Shown one piece after another: positions 23,221 to 30,635 of a stretch of 31,799 nt of DNA (the stretch's first letter is position 1; each line of letters starts with the position of its first letter). The notes under the pieces were generated by a model that was not told the origin of the DNA, did not search any database, and worked only from the letters and a program-made list of their open reading frames with translations. The stretch covers positions 1-31,799 of the IMG/VR virus record IMGVR_UViG_3300025098_000178. One strand, written 5' to 3'. The translations under genes were made by a program, and so were the position numbers. Origin of the DNA: a virus.

Positions 23221-23778
23221 TTATTGTAAAAATGGATTCTTAACTCTTCTCTCTATCTTTGCTCCTTCAACAGCTAGAGGTTTTTTTCTCATAACTCTTG
23301 ACTTAACAAGTCTTTCAAATGGAACTAGCCTAGTATTTATGAACTCAGACTTAGTCTCAAAGTCCCAATCATCAATTCTTTTAGAAATGAATTGTGATTC
23401 TGAAGAAGGCTCAGATTCTAATTCAGATATTTTCTTATTCAACTTCTTTATTTTAGATTTGTAGAACTCTTCTTTTTCCTCTAAAATAAGAATTATATCT
23501 TTAGTATTTTTTTTCTTTTTAATAGTACAATAAGTCTTTATCTTATTATATATCTTAACATCTAAACTTTCAACGGAATAAAATGTATTGTTGTGGTATA
23601 AAGCCGAGCAATGATTCACACCTATAGTATTACCTATATCTTGAAAAGTATACTCCATAAGCCTACCAAGTTTACAGAATACCTTTCTAGCATAAACAAC
23701 CTTTCGCTTTCTGGTTTGACCAGAAATCTCAAAGCCATACCTCCTCTCTACTTCTTGTTTTAATTGTTCTAATGTCAT
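23221..23778 (-). CDS. DnaA domain IV-like DNA-binding protein
   Basis: 185 residues. Residues about 22-72 resemble the C-terminal DNA-binding domain of DnaA: a basic helix (RKRKVVYARKVFCKL), then TFQDIGNTIGVNHCSALYHN, matching the IGxxFGxxDHSTVxHA signature. There is no AAA+ ATPase; instead the C-terminus is a coiled coil (KIKKLNKKISELESE) plus a basic tail. It may recognise a phage origin or DnaA-box-like sites, or compete with host DnaA. Its neighbours are the 5'-3' exonuclease and terminase genes. Confidence 0.65.
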   Translation of the reverse strand: MTLEQLKQEVERRYGFEISGQTRKRKVVYARKVFCKLGRLMEYTFQDIGNTIGVNHCSALYHNNTFYSVESLDVKIYNKIKTYCTIKKKKNTKDIILILEEKEEFYKSKIKKLNKKISELESEPSSESQFISKRIDDWDFETKSEFINTRLVPFERLVKSRVMRKKPLAVEGAKIERRVKNPFLQ

Positions 23779-23782
23779 ATTA

Positions 23783-23953
23783 TTATATTATAGCGTTATC
23801 TAATTGTTGTATAAGGTGTCGTATCTCACTACGTTCAAACTTACCGTTTATCTCTGCGTTGTAAGTCTTAAACGATAAATGATACATATCTTTTTCTGTG
23901 TCTCCTTTTTTCTCTGTCTTCCCTAAGTAATCAATCTTTAAATCTAGTTTCAT
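23783..23953 (-). CDS. Small protein, unknown
   Basis: 56 residues (MKLDLKIDYLGKTEKKGD, then YHLSFKTYNAEINGKFERSE and a helical end). It appears to be a small beta-alpha domain. No family is recognised. It starts 16 bases past the stop of the 72-residue gene. Confidence 0.5.
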   Translation of the reverse strand: MKLDLKIDYLGKTEKKGDTEKDMYHLSFKTYNAEINGKFERSEIRHLIQQLDNAII

Positions 23954-23969
23954 ATTTATGTATTTATTA

Positions 23970-24188
23970 TTATATTTCTTTATCTAATTCCGCTAAAACA
24001 CTTTGCATTGTGTTATTCTTTGCAAAGTTTATAGCTTGTCTTATTCCATCACATTGCTCATACAAATCATCATCCTCAAACTCAGATACAATATACTCAA
24101 GCTCATCTAATGTCTCTCCCTGAGATATACTGTATAATGCTAAAAGGTAATAAGAATAAACTATGTCCTGTTGCTCTTCACTATACAT
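23970..24188 (-). CDS. Small acidic protein, unknown
   Basis: 72 residues, helical and acidic (SEEQQDIVYSYYLLALYSIS, then DELEYIVSEFEDDDLYEQ). The ATG lies inside the end of the exonuclease gene (8-base overlap), so the two are translationally coupled. No function is recognised. Confidence 0.5.
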   Translation of the reverse strand: MYSEEQQDIVYSYYLLALYSISQGETLDELEYIVSEFEDDDLYEQCDGIRQAINFAKNNTMQSVLAELDKEI

Positions 24189-24864
24189 CTATTCTTAACT
24201 TAAGTAGGTTATAGGACTGAATATACTTCTCTCTAGCCTTAGACTTGTAGTGTTCCTTGTAAACACCGTAAACAGCCTTTGTCATTTGGTATTTAGTAGT
24301 CAGGTCAACCAATAACTTGTCGGCATAAACCTTTCCCTTTCCATTACATACACTTATATTGTCTGCTGAGTCCCCAACTATCATTTGTGTGTAAAAGTTC
24401 CTTAAAGCTTCTATTTTGGATACTTCAATCAATGTATTCTTGTTGTAGTTGTATATTTTAGCTGGAAACTGCAAATAATCCTTGTCTATAGCCACAATAA
24501 CAGGGTTTTCGTCGTGTTTAAGGCTATTATACCATATCTTAGCAACTAAATCATCAGTTTCGATACCATAACTGAACTGAGACTGCCAATCTTCCTTACA
24601 ATACTTGTGCAAGTCCTCTAATAAAGGTGGTCTATCTACTTTTTTACGATTTGCCTTGTAATTAGCATCAATAAACAACCTAAAATTGCCTTTTGAACCA
24701 CTACAGACAACTAAACTAGCAATATCATAGCCTAAATCCTGTAAATTGTTCAAAGAATCGTTTATTTTGGCATCTAGCTTAACTTTTGCCTCTTCTAAGT
24801 CATCAGAAGTAGAAGCACAAGCATAAATCATACTGTCGGCATCTAAAATAGCTTTAATTTCCAT
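24181..24864 (-). CDS. 5'-3' exonuclease, FEN/PIN type
   Basis: 227 residues with the acid residues of the flap-nuclease active site: D8 and D10 (ILDADSM), E102, D104 and D105 (GIETDDLVA), D127 and D129 (VAIDKDY), and D165 and D168 (VGDSADN). A helix-hairpin-type segment (CNGKGKVYADKLL) follows at about 173. It would remove RNA primers or resect DNA ends, feeding the Erf annealing protein. It has its own host-type promoter box 18 bases upstream. Confidence 0.85.
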   Translation of the reverse strand: MEIKAILDADSMIYACASTSDDLEEAKVKLDAKINDSLNNLQDLGYDIASLVVCSGSKGNFRLFIDANYKANRKKVDRPPLLEDLHKYCKEDWQSQFSYGIETDDLVAKIWYNSLKHDENPVIVAIDKDYLQFPAKIYNYNKNTLIEVSKIEALRNFYTQMIVGDSADNISVCNGKGKVYADKLLVDLTTKYQMTKAVYGVYKEHYKSKAREKYIQSYNLLKLRIDV

Positions 24865-24882
24865 AGTTACTTATTTATTATA

Positions 24883-24890
24883 CAAATATA
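24883..24890 (-). promoter_or_regulatory. Host-type -7 promoter box TATATTTG
   Basis: Perfect TAnnTTTG box 18 bases before ATG 24864. At 20 bases further upstream the minus strand reads TTAG, one mismatch from TTTG. It would allow separate expression of the exonuclease-to-terminase part. Confidence 0.45.
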
Positions 24891-24910
24891 AACAAAACAA
24901 TTAACAAAAC

Positions 24911-25279
24911 CTAATCTTTTTTGTTGTATTCACTCAATGGTGCTTGACCAGACTGTTCTAACTCCTTCTGTAGGTTCGCTAAGGCTCTCCAAGCCACTTT
25001 TGCGCTATGTCTGATGCCATCTGAGTCCATAGTACCAGCTTCTATTAAATGTCTCGTTAGAGCGTCTAATTCGTCTCCAGACTTGCTTCTATCCCAATGC
25101 AAAGGCTTATCAGGATGGTGTTGTTCGTTTCCAGCCCAAGAAGTCTTAGAGACTTCTCTAATGGCGTCTGGGAAGTATTGTAATACACCACTAAATACTG
25201 GCATATTCTTTCTGTCATCTATAATATAAGCCGATTCAGTTCCGCTTATTACATCGTGTGTTACTGTCATTGTCCACAT
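24911..25279 (-). CDS. DUF5664/MazZ-like nucleotide pyrophosphohydrolase
   Basis: 122 residues. Recognisable segments are FSGVLQYFPDAIREVS (29-44), GNEQHHPDKPLHWDRSKS (50-67), the metal-binding-like DELD (69-72) with RHL, and DGIRHSAKVAWRALANL (87-103). These match the family of all-alpha, MazG-related phage enzymes acting on dATP/dGTP. In phages with 2-aminoadenine DNA such an enzyme works with PurZ. No purZ is present here, so nucleotide-pool adjustment is the safer reading. Confidence 0.65.
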   Translation of the reverse strand: MWTMTVTHDVISGTESAYIIDDRKNMPVFSGVLQYFPDAIREVSKTSWAGNEQHHPDKPLHWDRSKSGDELDALTRHLIEAGTMDSDGIRHSAKVAWRALANLQKELEQSGQAPLSEYNKKD

Positions 25280-25281
25280 AT

Positions 25282-25626
25282 TTAAAATAATTCATTTATA
25301 GGCAATAGAATACCTTTTGAGGTATTGCTATCACCGCCTAACTTATCTCTGCTTGTACCTAAATACTTTCTACATCTATACTTCAATAATTCTGATGGTA
25401 TTATGTGAAAGGTGTCTAAGATACAAAAACAATAGTAGTCGGCTTCGCTAGTGCTTATGCCACTAGCTTTGCCTCTACTTTCATACTCAATAAATACATT
25501 ACCTGTCTCAGTAGCTCTAAGGTCGTACTTAACCTCAATAGTCTTACCAGAAAATATATTGGCAAGTTCTTGTTCCTTAACTTGCCCAACCTTCAGGTCG
25601 TATTTAAAGTCGTTGTTATAGTTCAC
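25282..25626 (-). CDS. PD-(D/E)XK nuclease-like protein
   Basis: 114 residues with a GTG start that overlaps the upstream TAG by one base. VGQVKEQELANIF (with Glu18/20), IEVKYD (E31 and K33) and GNVFIEYESRGKASGIS (42-58) form a compact restriction-endonuclease-like core, with D10 a possible further ligand. Small phage proteins of this type cut branched or damaged DNA. With the RusA resolvase upstream the phage appears to have two resolving nucleases. Confidence 0.7.
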   Translation of the reverse strand: MNYNNDFKYDLKVGQVKEQELANIFSGKTIEVKYDLRATETGNVFIEYESRGKASGISTSEADYYCFCILDTFHIIPSELLKYRCRKYLGTSRDKLGGDSNTSKGILLPINELF

Positions 25627-26339
25627 TACAACTCCATTAGTTCGTTAATAGCTGTATGACCTCCAATAACAACAGCACATCCGATAGCTGGCTTCTTACC
25701 AGCCTTAGCGTATGCAAATGCATATTTCTCGTGGTCTATACCACAACCTACTTGTGTTCCGAATACTTTGAACTTAGCACCTACAGACCACTCTGTGTAA
25801 CATTGTGTATGCAAGTGACCCTGAACCGTGCTCATCATATCTGCCTTAGACTTTGTTCTTGCAGTACCACCTTCTCCATGCATATACTGTACATCATCTA
25901 TAACTACTCTTTCTATAAAGTTCCAATTAGGTGTGTTAAGAACCTCAGAGTAATCTCTAACCCATCTCTTAGGTATTGATGAAGTCTGAGCTTTACGAGC
26001 TATAATCCTGTCGTGATTACCGATGGTAACATCAGCCTTTGGGAAGGCTTTGTACCATCTGGATATCCTGTTTATAGCCAAGTCCAACTCATCTCCACCA
26101 CCCATACCATCGGCATTAGTCTCGTGATAGCTTGAATAATGGTTGTCTATTACATCACCAATAAACACAACCCTATTGCAGTTGTATTTAGAATAAACAT
26201 CCTTACAATGTTTAAGGTACGAGTCTAAGCAAAAAGGCTCGTGCAAGTCTCCAATAACTAAAACTCTAGTCTCGTCTTTAGTTATGTTCTTAAACGCCTT
26301 TAGCTTATTTCCTTTTAATCTTGGTCTAAAGTCTCTCAT
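25626..26339 (-). CDS. Calcineurin-like metallophosphoesterase
   Basis: 237 residues carrying the complete metallophosphoesterase set: GDLHEPF (30-36), GDVIDNH (61-67), GNHD (107-110), the histidine in YMHGEGG (154) and GHLH (174-177). The dimetal site is intact. Substrates in phages are uncertain: DNA or RNA ends, cyclic nucleotides or nucleoside phosphates are all possible. It sits in the recombination and nucleotide-metabolism cluster. Confidence 0.85.
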   Translation of the reverse strand: MRDFRPRLKGNKLKAFKNITKDETRVLVIGDLHEPFCLDSYLKHCKDVYSKYNCNRVVFIGDVIDNHYSSYHETNADGMGGGDELDLAINRISRWYKAFPKADVTIGNHDRIIARKAQTSSIPKRWVRDYSEVLNTPNWNFIERVVIDDVQYMHGEGGTARTKSKADMMSTVQGHLHTQCYTEWSVGAKFKVFGTQVGCGIDHEKYAFAYAKAGKKPAIGCAVVIGGHTAINELMEL

Positions 26340-26340
26340 A

Positions 26341-26763
26341 TTATTTATAGTTTTCTATTAGCTTCTTTAAGTGGCTAATCATACTCCTAACACAACTAGG
26401 GCAGTTACTCATCTGCTTACGCTGATTAAACACCCTGTTATAAATGTTAAGCAAAGCCCTTTGCTCAATAACAGTAACATTATTCCTACCTCTAGACAAG
26501 AACTCTGTTATGTAGTTGTACTCATCTTCCTCAAGGCAATTAACGACCTTGTAACTCATTATCTGATTCAGCTTAGCCTTTCGCTCATCACAACCGCAAT
26601 CCTCTCCGAAAAGGGCTTTAACAGCCTTTTTAACGCCTGTTGCTTTAGTAATCTTCTCAACAGTATCTCCAAGTCCTTTTGACTTGTTCTGGTTCTCTAA
26701 TTCAAACCTAGCTTTCCATTCCTTGTAAGCTTTGGTTCTTTTGTCTCCTTTAAACTCTTCCAT
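26341..26763 (-). CDS. Conserved-looking protein with cysteine motifs, unknown
   Basis: 140 residues. The N-terminal half contains GLGDTVEKITKATGVKKAVK followed by EDCGCDERKAKLN. This pattern recurs in phage proteins of Bacteroidota as a small module, sometimes fused to other domains. A second cysteine pair lies near the end (CPSC). Together the cysteines suggest zinc binding. Function is unknown. It lies between the sigma-like factor and phosphoesterase genes. Confidence 0.55.
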   Translation of the reverse strand: MEEFKGDKRTKAYKEWKARFELENQNKSKGLGDTVEKITKATGVKKAVKALFGEDCGCDERKAKLNQIMSYKVVNCLEEDEYNYITEFLSRGRNNVTVIEQRALLNIYNRVFNQRKQMSNCPSCVRSMISHLKKLIENYK

Positions 26764-26769
26764 AATTAA

Positions 26770-27336
26770 TTAAATTTTATCGTAATCTCCGTTATAGTAA
26801 TCCTCAGCATCCTCTGAGAAGTTCTCTCTTATAATCTCTCTATATCTCTTTATTGAGTTATAAAGACTGCTTCTTCCTATGCCTGTCTCTCTAGACAACT
26901 TATCTAGAGATAAACCTGTAGTGAAGTAAGCTATAAATATGTTCTTAGAATAAAACTCCCAGCTATTTACTTCTGTGAATATTTTATTTATAAGTCTGTT
27001 AAAGCCCTTCTCTTCTTCAGCATCAACAAACTCTTGCTTTATGCTGTTTAGCGTGAAGTCTAGAGCCTCTTCCTGTATGTCTAGAACCTCATTAGACACA
27101 GACTTCTTCTTAGACTGATTAAGATATATGCTCCTTAGGGTCATATACATATAAAAGTCATTAACATCGTCTTCACCGTAAGATATATCAACACCTTTCT
27201 TAAGGTACTCATAGACCCTGATATAAGCATCCTGAATAACGTCTTCAATGTATGCTGGATTACACCCCATACTCCTTACTAAACCAACCCAAGTATCGTG
27301 CTTGGAAGCTAGTTTCTTTAATTGCTTATTAACCAT
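26770..27336 (-). CDS. Sigma-70-like transcription factor
   Basis: 188 residues. Residues about 10-78 resemble sigma region 2 (NPAYIEDVIQDAYIRVYEYL, then a helical FYMYMTLRSIYLNQSKKK). Residues 142-171 form a region 4 helix-turn-helix (LSLDKLSRETGIGRSSLYNS followed by IKRYREII). This is the layout of a short two-domain sigma factor. It would direct host RNA polymerase to phage promoters; the TTGTTATAATATTATG element is a candidate target. It overlaps the RusA gene by 8 bases. Confidence 0.65.
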   Translation of the reverse strand: MVNKQLKKLASKHDTWVGLVRSMGCNPAYIEDVIQDAYIRVYEYLKKGVDISYGEDDVNDFYMYMTLRSIYLNQSKKKSVSNEVLDIQEEALDFTLNSIKQEFVDAEEEKGFNRLINKIFTEVNSWEFYSKNIFIAYFTTGLSLDKLSRETGIGRSSLYNSIKRYREIIRENFSEDAEDYYNGDYDKI

Positions 27337-27742
27337 CTATAGTTTTAATTAAAATCTCAACCCTACCATTGTTCTTATCGTAAACAGTCGGCAGTATTGT
27401 TTCTTTCTTTACATAATCATCATTATCATCCTCCCAGCACCCTATCTCAGTTATAGCATCTAACAAATACTTAGAGGTAACAGCAATAACATTCATCTTA
27501 TCAAGCCTTCTTCTACTAGGCTTGAATACCTGATAAACAATCTCAACAGGTGTAAGTATTGTTATACCTGTTAATTGCTCTGCTATTACGTTTTTAAACT
27601 TTATCTTCACTTGGTTGTTTATAAAGTGATTTACATTTCCATACGAGTTCATATTTATATAAACTCTTCTGTCTTTTTTTGTCTTTCTCTCTAAGTCAAT
27701 ATACATAGGTGTTACTATGCGATATTCATTTTCTGTTGCCAT
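27329..27742 (-). CDS. RusA-like Holliday junction resolvase
   Basis: 137 residues. The RusA pattern is visible: KPSRRRLDKMN with D81, KYLLDAIT with D95, and an acidic cluster WEDDNDD (104-110) ending in GRVEILI. These acidic residues coordinate magnesium in RusA dimers. It would resolve recombination or replication intermediates before packaging. It overlaps the preceding ATPase gene by 28 bases. Confidence 0.75.
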   Translation of the reverse strand: MATENEYRIVTPMYIDLERKTKKDRRVYINMNSYGNVNHFINNQVKIKFKNVIAEQLTGITILTPVEIVYQVFKPSRRRLDKMNVIAVTSKYLLDAITEIGCWEDDNDDYVKKETILPTVYDKNNGRVEILIKTIDG

Positions 27743-28620
27743 TTATTAGGTTCTTTTATCTTAGGCTCAATACCAGCTAGGTCATCAGTTAAGCTGGTAA
27801 CAATATACGGATAACCGTATTCATTTACCTTAAAGCTAAAAGGCTCAAAAGAGAACCCTCTACTTTGCTTACACCTTACTGTTATCATTCCATCTTCCAT
27901 CTCATTTCTCTCTAGCACTATACCTGTCTCACACTTCTTCTGAGCGAAGCTACCTAAATGACCTGTTGGCTTCTCTGAACCATTGTTTGTGTGAATACAA
28001 AGCACAATGTGACAGTTGTATTTCTCACTCCAAGTCATTAGTCTCTGTATACATTCATTAGACTCCTCAATAGAATTGACATCACTAACAAGGTCAGCAA
28101 TACCATCAATAACAACTAAACCTATTTCATTGTCCTCAGAAACAGTCCTTAGCTTATAATCTATAAAATCAATCCTTGTCTTGTATCCTATTGAACGAAG
28201 TCCGTAGGTATGGTAGCAACCTACGTTCTCTCCGTTATTCATCTCTACAACCCTTCTAAATACTCTCTGAGCGTGAAACTTACCTTGCTCTGTGTCAAAG
28301 TGTATAACACACTTGCCCTTTCTATCAGCTCTCATTTTGTCACCATAAGGGTTTTTACCATTAGACGATAAGTAGACTGAGGTTAGTAGTGAGACAAAAA
28401 AGGTCTTCTTGGTTTTTGGAGGACCGCTTACAAAACTGAAGTTGCCATAAGTTCCAATAGGTATAGGGTATCTCTTGATTCCACTTGGTGTGTTTATAGA
28501 GTATCTACCAAATGATAATGCAACAGGAGGGTGTTGTATAGATTCAGAAATATCCACATAGCAATCGTTGTCGATTCGCTCCATGTGCATTCTCTGTATT
28601 TCTTTATCGTCTGTATTCAT
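27715..28620 (-). CDS. RecA-fold ATPase, RepA/helicase-like
   Basis: 301 residues. Walker A is SGPPKTKKT (65-73) and Walker B GLVVIDGIADLV (167-178, D172). Later motifs are HIVLCIHTNNGS and a terminal beta stretch. This fits the AAA_25/RepA-type ATPases used by phages and plasmids as replicative helicase or DNA-handling motor. It is the first gene after the terminator at 28649-28677, so it heads the replication operon; no clear host-type promoter was found in its leader. Confidence 0.7.
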   Translation of the reverse strand: MNTDDKEIQRMHMERIDNDCYVDISESIQHPPVALSFGRYSINTPSGIKRYPIPIGTYGNFSFVSGPPKTKKTFFVSLLTSVYLSSNGKNPYGDKMRADRKGKCVIHFDTEQGKFHAQRVFRRVVEMNNGENVGCYHTYGLRSIGYKTRIDFIDYKLRTVSEDNEIGLVVIDGIADLVSDVNSIEESNECIQRLMTWSEKYNCHIVLCIHTNNGSEKPTGHLGSFAQKKCETGIVLERNEMEDGMITVRCKQSRGFSFEPFSFKVNEYGYPYIVTSLTDDLAGIEPKIKEPNKWQQKMNIA

Positions 28621-28648
28621 AGTTTGTTTTTGTTTTTGTTTTGATGTA

Positions 28649-28677
28649 ATAAAAAAGGGGTAGGTTTCCCCACCCCT
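28649..28677 (-). terminator. Intrinsic terminator after the SSB-like gene
   Basis: On the minus strand GGGGTGGG, AAAC, CTACCCC form a stem with one mismatch, followed by six T. It separates the recombination operon from the replication operon. Confidence 0.8.
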
Positions 28678-28690
28678 AATTGTTGGCTAG

Positions 28691-28972
28691 TTAGAATGGC
28701 AAGTCTCCGCCAGATGCAACCTTGAAATTGTCTCTTTGAGGTGCTGGTGCTGAACCAGACTTAGACTTAGGGCTAAACGTATTTAACTCCATATAATACT
28801 TACCTGACTTACTTTGCTTAACGTCTAGGTTTACCCATCCGTTATTGGCATTGGAAGAGAGGAACTTCTGTGCCTCTTCAACCTTAATACTAATTCCACC
28901 TATTACAAATTCAGGTGCGTTCTCATTTCGCTTAAAAATAAATCCATCTGCGAATACTTTTGTGTTGTCCAT
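28691..28972 (-). CDS. Probable single-stranded DNA-binding protein
   Basis: 93 residues. A beta-rich N-terminal part (FIFKRNENAPEFVIGGISI, then WVNLDVKQSKSGKYYMELN) is followed by a Ser/Pro-rich linker and the C-terminal tip GGDLPF, which resembles the conserved acidic-Pro-Phe end of bacterial SSB. It lies 4 bases behind the Erf gene, a usual partner. The domain is shorter than host SSB. Confidence 0.6.
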   Translation of the reverse strand: MDNTKVFADGFIFKRNENAPEFVIGGISIKVEEAQKFLSSNANNGWVNLDVKQSKSGKYYMELNTFSPKSKSGSAPAPQRDNFKVASGGDLPF

Positions 28973-28976
28973 AATT

Positions 28977-29504
28977 TTAGTTATTTAATAATTGTTTTAC
29001 TTCTGCTGATACTTTGTACTTTGCTTCTATCTGTGATACTGAACCACCATTAGATACAAACTCTTGTGCTTTCTTAAACTCTGCTGTGTTCTTATTAAGC
29101 CATTTACGAGCGTCCTTATGGTCGTTTGTAGCGTCGGCATCCTTAGTATCATCAATAAGGAATAAACCGTTTAGAGCGTATTTACGAGCGTATGAGGAGC
29201 TACTACCAAATGATTGAGCTATATCCATACCTTTTCTATTAGGGTCAATACCAGCTTGTGCTGTAGCTTCAATTCTGCCTTCAGTATCAAACAATACCGC
29301 CCTAGCTTCCACATAGACTAAACCAGCTACTTCCTTAATTTCGTCAGTAATCATAAGTGTTAGTCCGTTTGTGTTTAATAAAGGCTTAACTGCCTCTAAG
29401 ATGTCCTCACAAGAACGGTAATTATATTTACCGAAATTGTTACGTTGGTTCTTTGGAGCTTTTAACTCCGATTGTACTTTAAGTACCTTGTCGTGAAAAT
29501 TCAT
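28977..29504 (-). CDS. erf: Erf-family single-strand annealing protein
   Basis: 175 residues with the Erf signature: NFGKYNYRSCEDILEAVKPL (23-42), then VYVEARAVLFDTEG, then GMDIAQSFGSSSSYARKYAL with NGLFLIDDTKD (92-121). The C-terminus is a separate helical segment. It anneals complementary single strands in phage recombination, with the 5'-3' exonuclease and SSB-like protein as partners. A host-type promoter lies 30 bases upstream. Confidence 0.85.
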   Translation of the reverse strand: MNFHDKVLKVQSELKAPKNQRNNFGKYNYRSCEDILEAVKPLLNTNGLTLMITDEIKEVAGLVYVEARAVLFDTEGRIEATAQAGIDPNRKGMDIAQSFGSSSSYARKYALNGLFLIDDTKDADATNDHKDARKWLNKNTAEFKKAQEFVSNGGSVSQIEAKYKVSAEVKQLLNN

Positions 29505-29533
29505 AATGTTAATTGTTTTTAATTAATATTTTG

Positions 29534-29565
29534 CTAATGTAATAATAAAAAGTGTTATATCCAAA
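29534..29565 (-). promoter_or_regulatory. Host-type promoter before erf
   Basis: TTTG, exactly 20 bases, TACATTAG (one mismatch to TAnnTTTG). The spacing equals that of the promoters at 30532, 31075 and 31137. Confidence 0.5.
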
Positions 29566-29748
29566 TTATTCTTCACCTTTATTTCCAAATACTTCTTGTC
29601 TGACTATGTTCTTGTATTTACTTGGGCAGTCATTATCGGTCAGTTCAAATATGAATGTCTCTAATTGAGAGATATATTCTTTCATTGAACACACTTCTGA
29701 TTGCAATGCTTTTATCTGCTGATTCTTAAAGTCGTTTAAATCTTTCAT
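29566..29748 (-). CDS. Small coiled-coil protein, unknown
   Basis: 60 residues, a helix with heptads (FKNQQIKALQSEVCSMKEYI, then QLETFIFEL) and a charged end. It overlaps the preceding gene by 4 bases (ATGA). Unknown role. Confidence 0.5.
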   Translation of the reverse strand: MKDLNDFKNQQIKALQSEVCSMKEYISQLETFIFELTDNDCPSKYKNIVRQEVFGNKGEE

Positions 29749-29963
29749 AGTAATTCCTTTAATGTTTGTTTTATTGTTTTTAATTCTAGTTCTAATTCTC
29801 TGTTCTCTTTGTTTAACTTGTTGTTATGAGTTCCTATAAGCTCAACAGCCTTTAGTAAATTGATTAAGTCTTTATTGTCTGGCTTGGCTTCATGCCAATC
29901 CATTAGCTTATTACCTAAGGCTTTATACCAAGCATTATAAATCTGATGTTCTGTAAGCTCCAT
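29745..29963 (-). CDS. Small coiled-coil protein, unknown
   Basis: 72 residues. The N-terminal part has aromatic residues (HQIYNAWYKALGNKLMDW) and the C-terminal half is a coiled coil (NKENRELELELKTIKQ). It overlaps both neighbours slightly, as in a coupled operon. No family is recognised. Confidence 0.5.
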   Translation of the reverse strand: MELTEHQIYNAWYKALGNKLMDWHEAKPDNKDLINLLKAVELIGTHNNKLNKENRELELELKTIKQTLKELL

Positions 29964-30181
29964 TATCTATAGTGTTCTTGTATTATAAGCTCCTCTATTT
30001 CATCAAGCCTACAGTCTATTAGGTCTGTAATGTCTATACCTTCAAGATAGACAAAGCTAATCTGAAACTCTTCTGGTTCTGGAGGATTAAGGTAGTCACC
30101 TAAGTCTCCTTCATAATAGTATCCGTAAACAGATAACTCTACTCCATCTAATTTTACTTCGTGATTAATTGTTGTTGCCAT
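29963..30181 (-). CDS. Conserved-looking phage protein, unknown
   Basis: 72 residues with a striking pattern YGYYYEGDLGDYLNPPEPEE, then GIDITDLIDCRLDEIEELII and EHYR at the end. I recall this pattern from many small phage proteins, but no function is known to me. It precedes the coiled-coil pair. Confidence 0.6.
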   Translation of the reverse strand: MATTINHEVKLDGVELSVYGYYYEGDLGDYLNPPEPEEFQISFVYLEGIDITDLIDCRLDEIEELIIQEHYR

Positions 30182-30195
30182 AGCTTTTTAGTGAT

Positions 30196-30312
30196 TTAAG
30201 TATTCTTCTTTCTTTTCTTAGTTTTCTTGAGTTTGTCAGTTACTAAAACTCTCCATCCTGTTATTGGGTTTATACTGTTATCCCAAAAGTTTTTCTCTCT
30301 ATACTTTCCCAT
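30196..30312 (-). CDS. Small basic protein, unknown
   Basis: 38 residues (MGKYREKNFWDNSINPITGW, then RVLVTDKLKKTKKRKKNT). The highly basic end suggests nucleic-acid contact. It lies one base past the stop of the 64-residue gene. Confidence 0.45.
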   Translation of the reverse strand: MGKYREKNFWDNSINPITGWRVLVTDKLKKTKKRKKNT

Positions 30313-30313
30313 A

Positions 30314-30508
30314 TTAAAATAAGTGATTAATTACACAATCATAAATTAAGTCAGGATAATTGTCGTTTAGTTCATCTAACTGCTCGTCAGTTAATTCAAC
30401 TCCATCCATCTCTGCATAAGAGATAAATGCATCTACGAAGTCTGGATAGTCTCTAGTATCAATACCATCTACTTCAATGTTTTCTAATTTGTTTACGTCT
30501 ATTTTCAT
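30314..30508 (-). CDS. Small acidic conserved-looking phage protein, unknown
   Basis: 64 residues from ATG 30508. A longer frame from 30547 reads through the promoter box and is rejected. The sequence is acidic, with VDGIDTRDYPDFVDAFISYA and LTDEQLDELND segments that recur in phage proteins of unknown function. First gene of an early operon, behind a perfect host-type promoter. Confidence 0.6.
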   Translation of the reverse strand: MKIDVNKLENIEVDGIDTRDYPDFVDAFISYAEMDGVELTDEQLDELNDNYPDLIYDCVINHLF

Positions 30509-30531
30509 AATATTAATTGTTAATGTTGGTA

Positions 30532-30563
30532 CAAACATAAATAACATTTTTCAATTACGCAAA
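30532..30563 (-). promoter_or_regulatory. Perfect host-type promoter for the early operon
   Basis: TTTG, exactly 20 bases, TATGTTTG, with ATG 30508 23 bases downstream. Both boxes match the Bacteroidota consensus. Confidence 0.7.
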
Positions 30564-30570
30564 TAAAAAT

Positions 30571-30600
30571 AAAAAAAAGAGCCACATTTCTGTGACTCCC
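30571..30600 (-). terminator. Intrinsic terminator after the M15-like gene
   Basis: On the minus strand GAGTCACA pairs with TGTGGCTC (one G-U) around a GAAA tetraloop, followed by eight T. It lies 36 bases past the stop codon of the gene at 30636. Confidence 0.85.
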
Positions 30601-30635
30601 TTCCAATCAAAACAAAAAAACAAATGAAAAAAATC

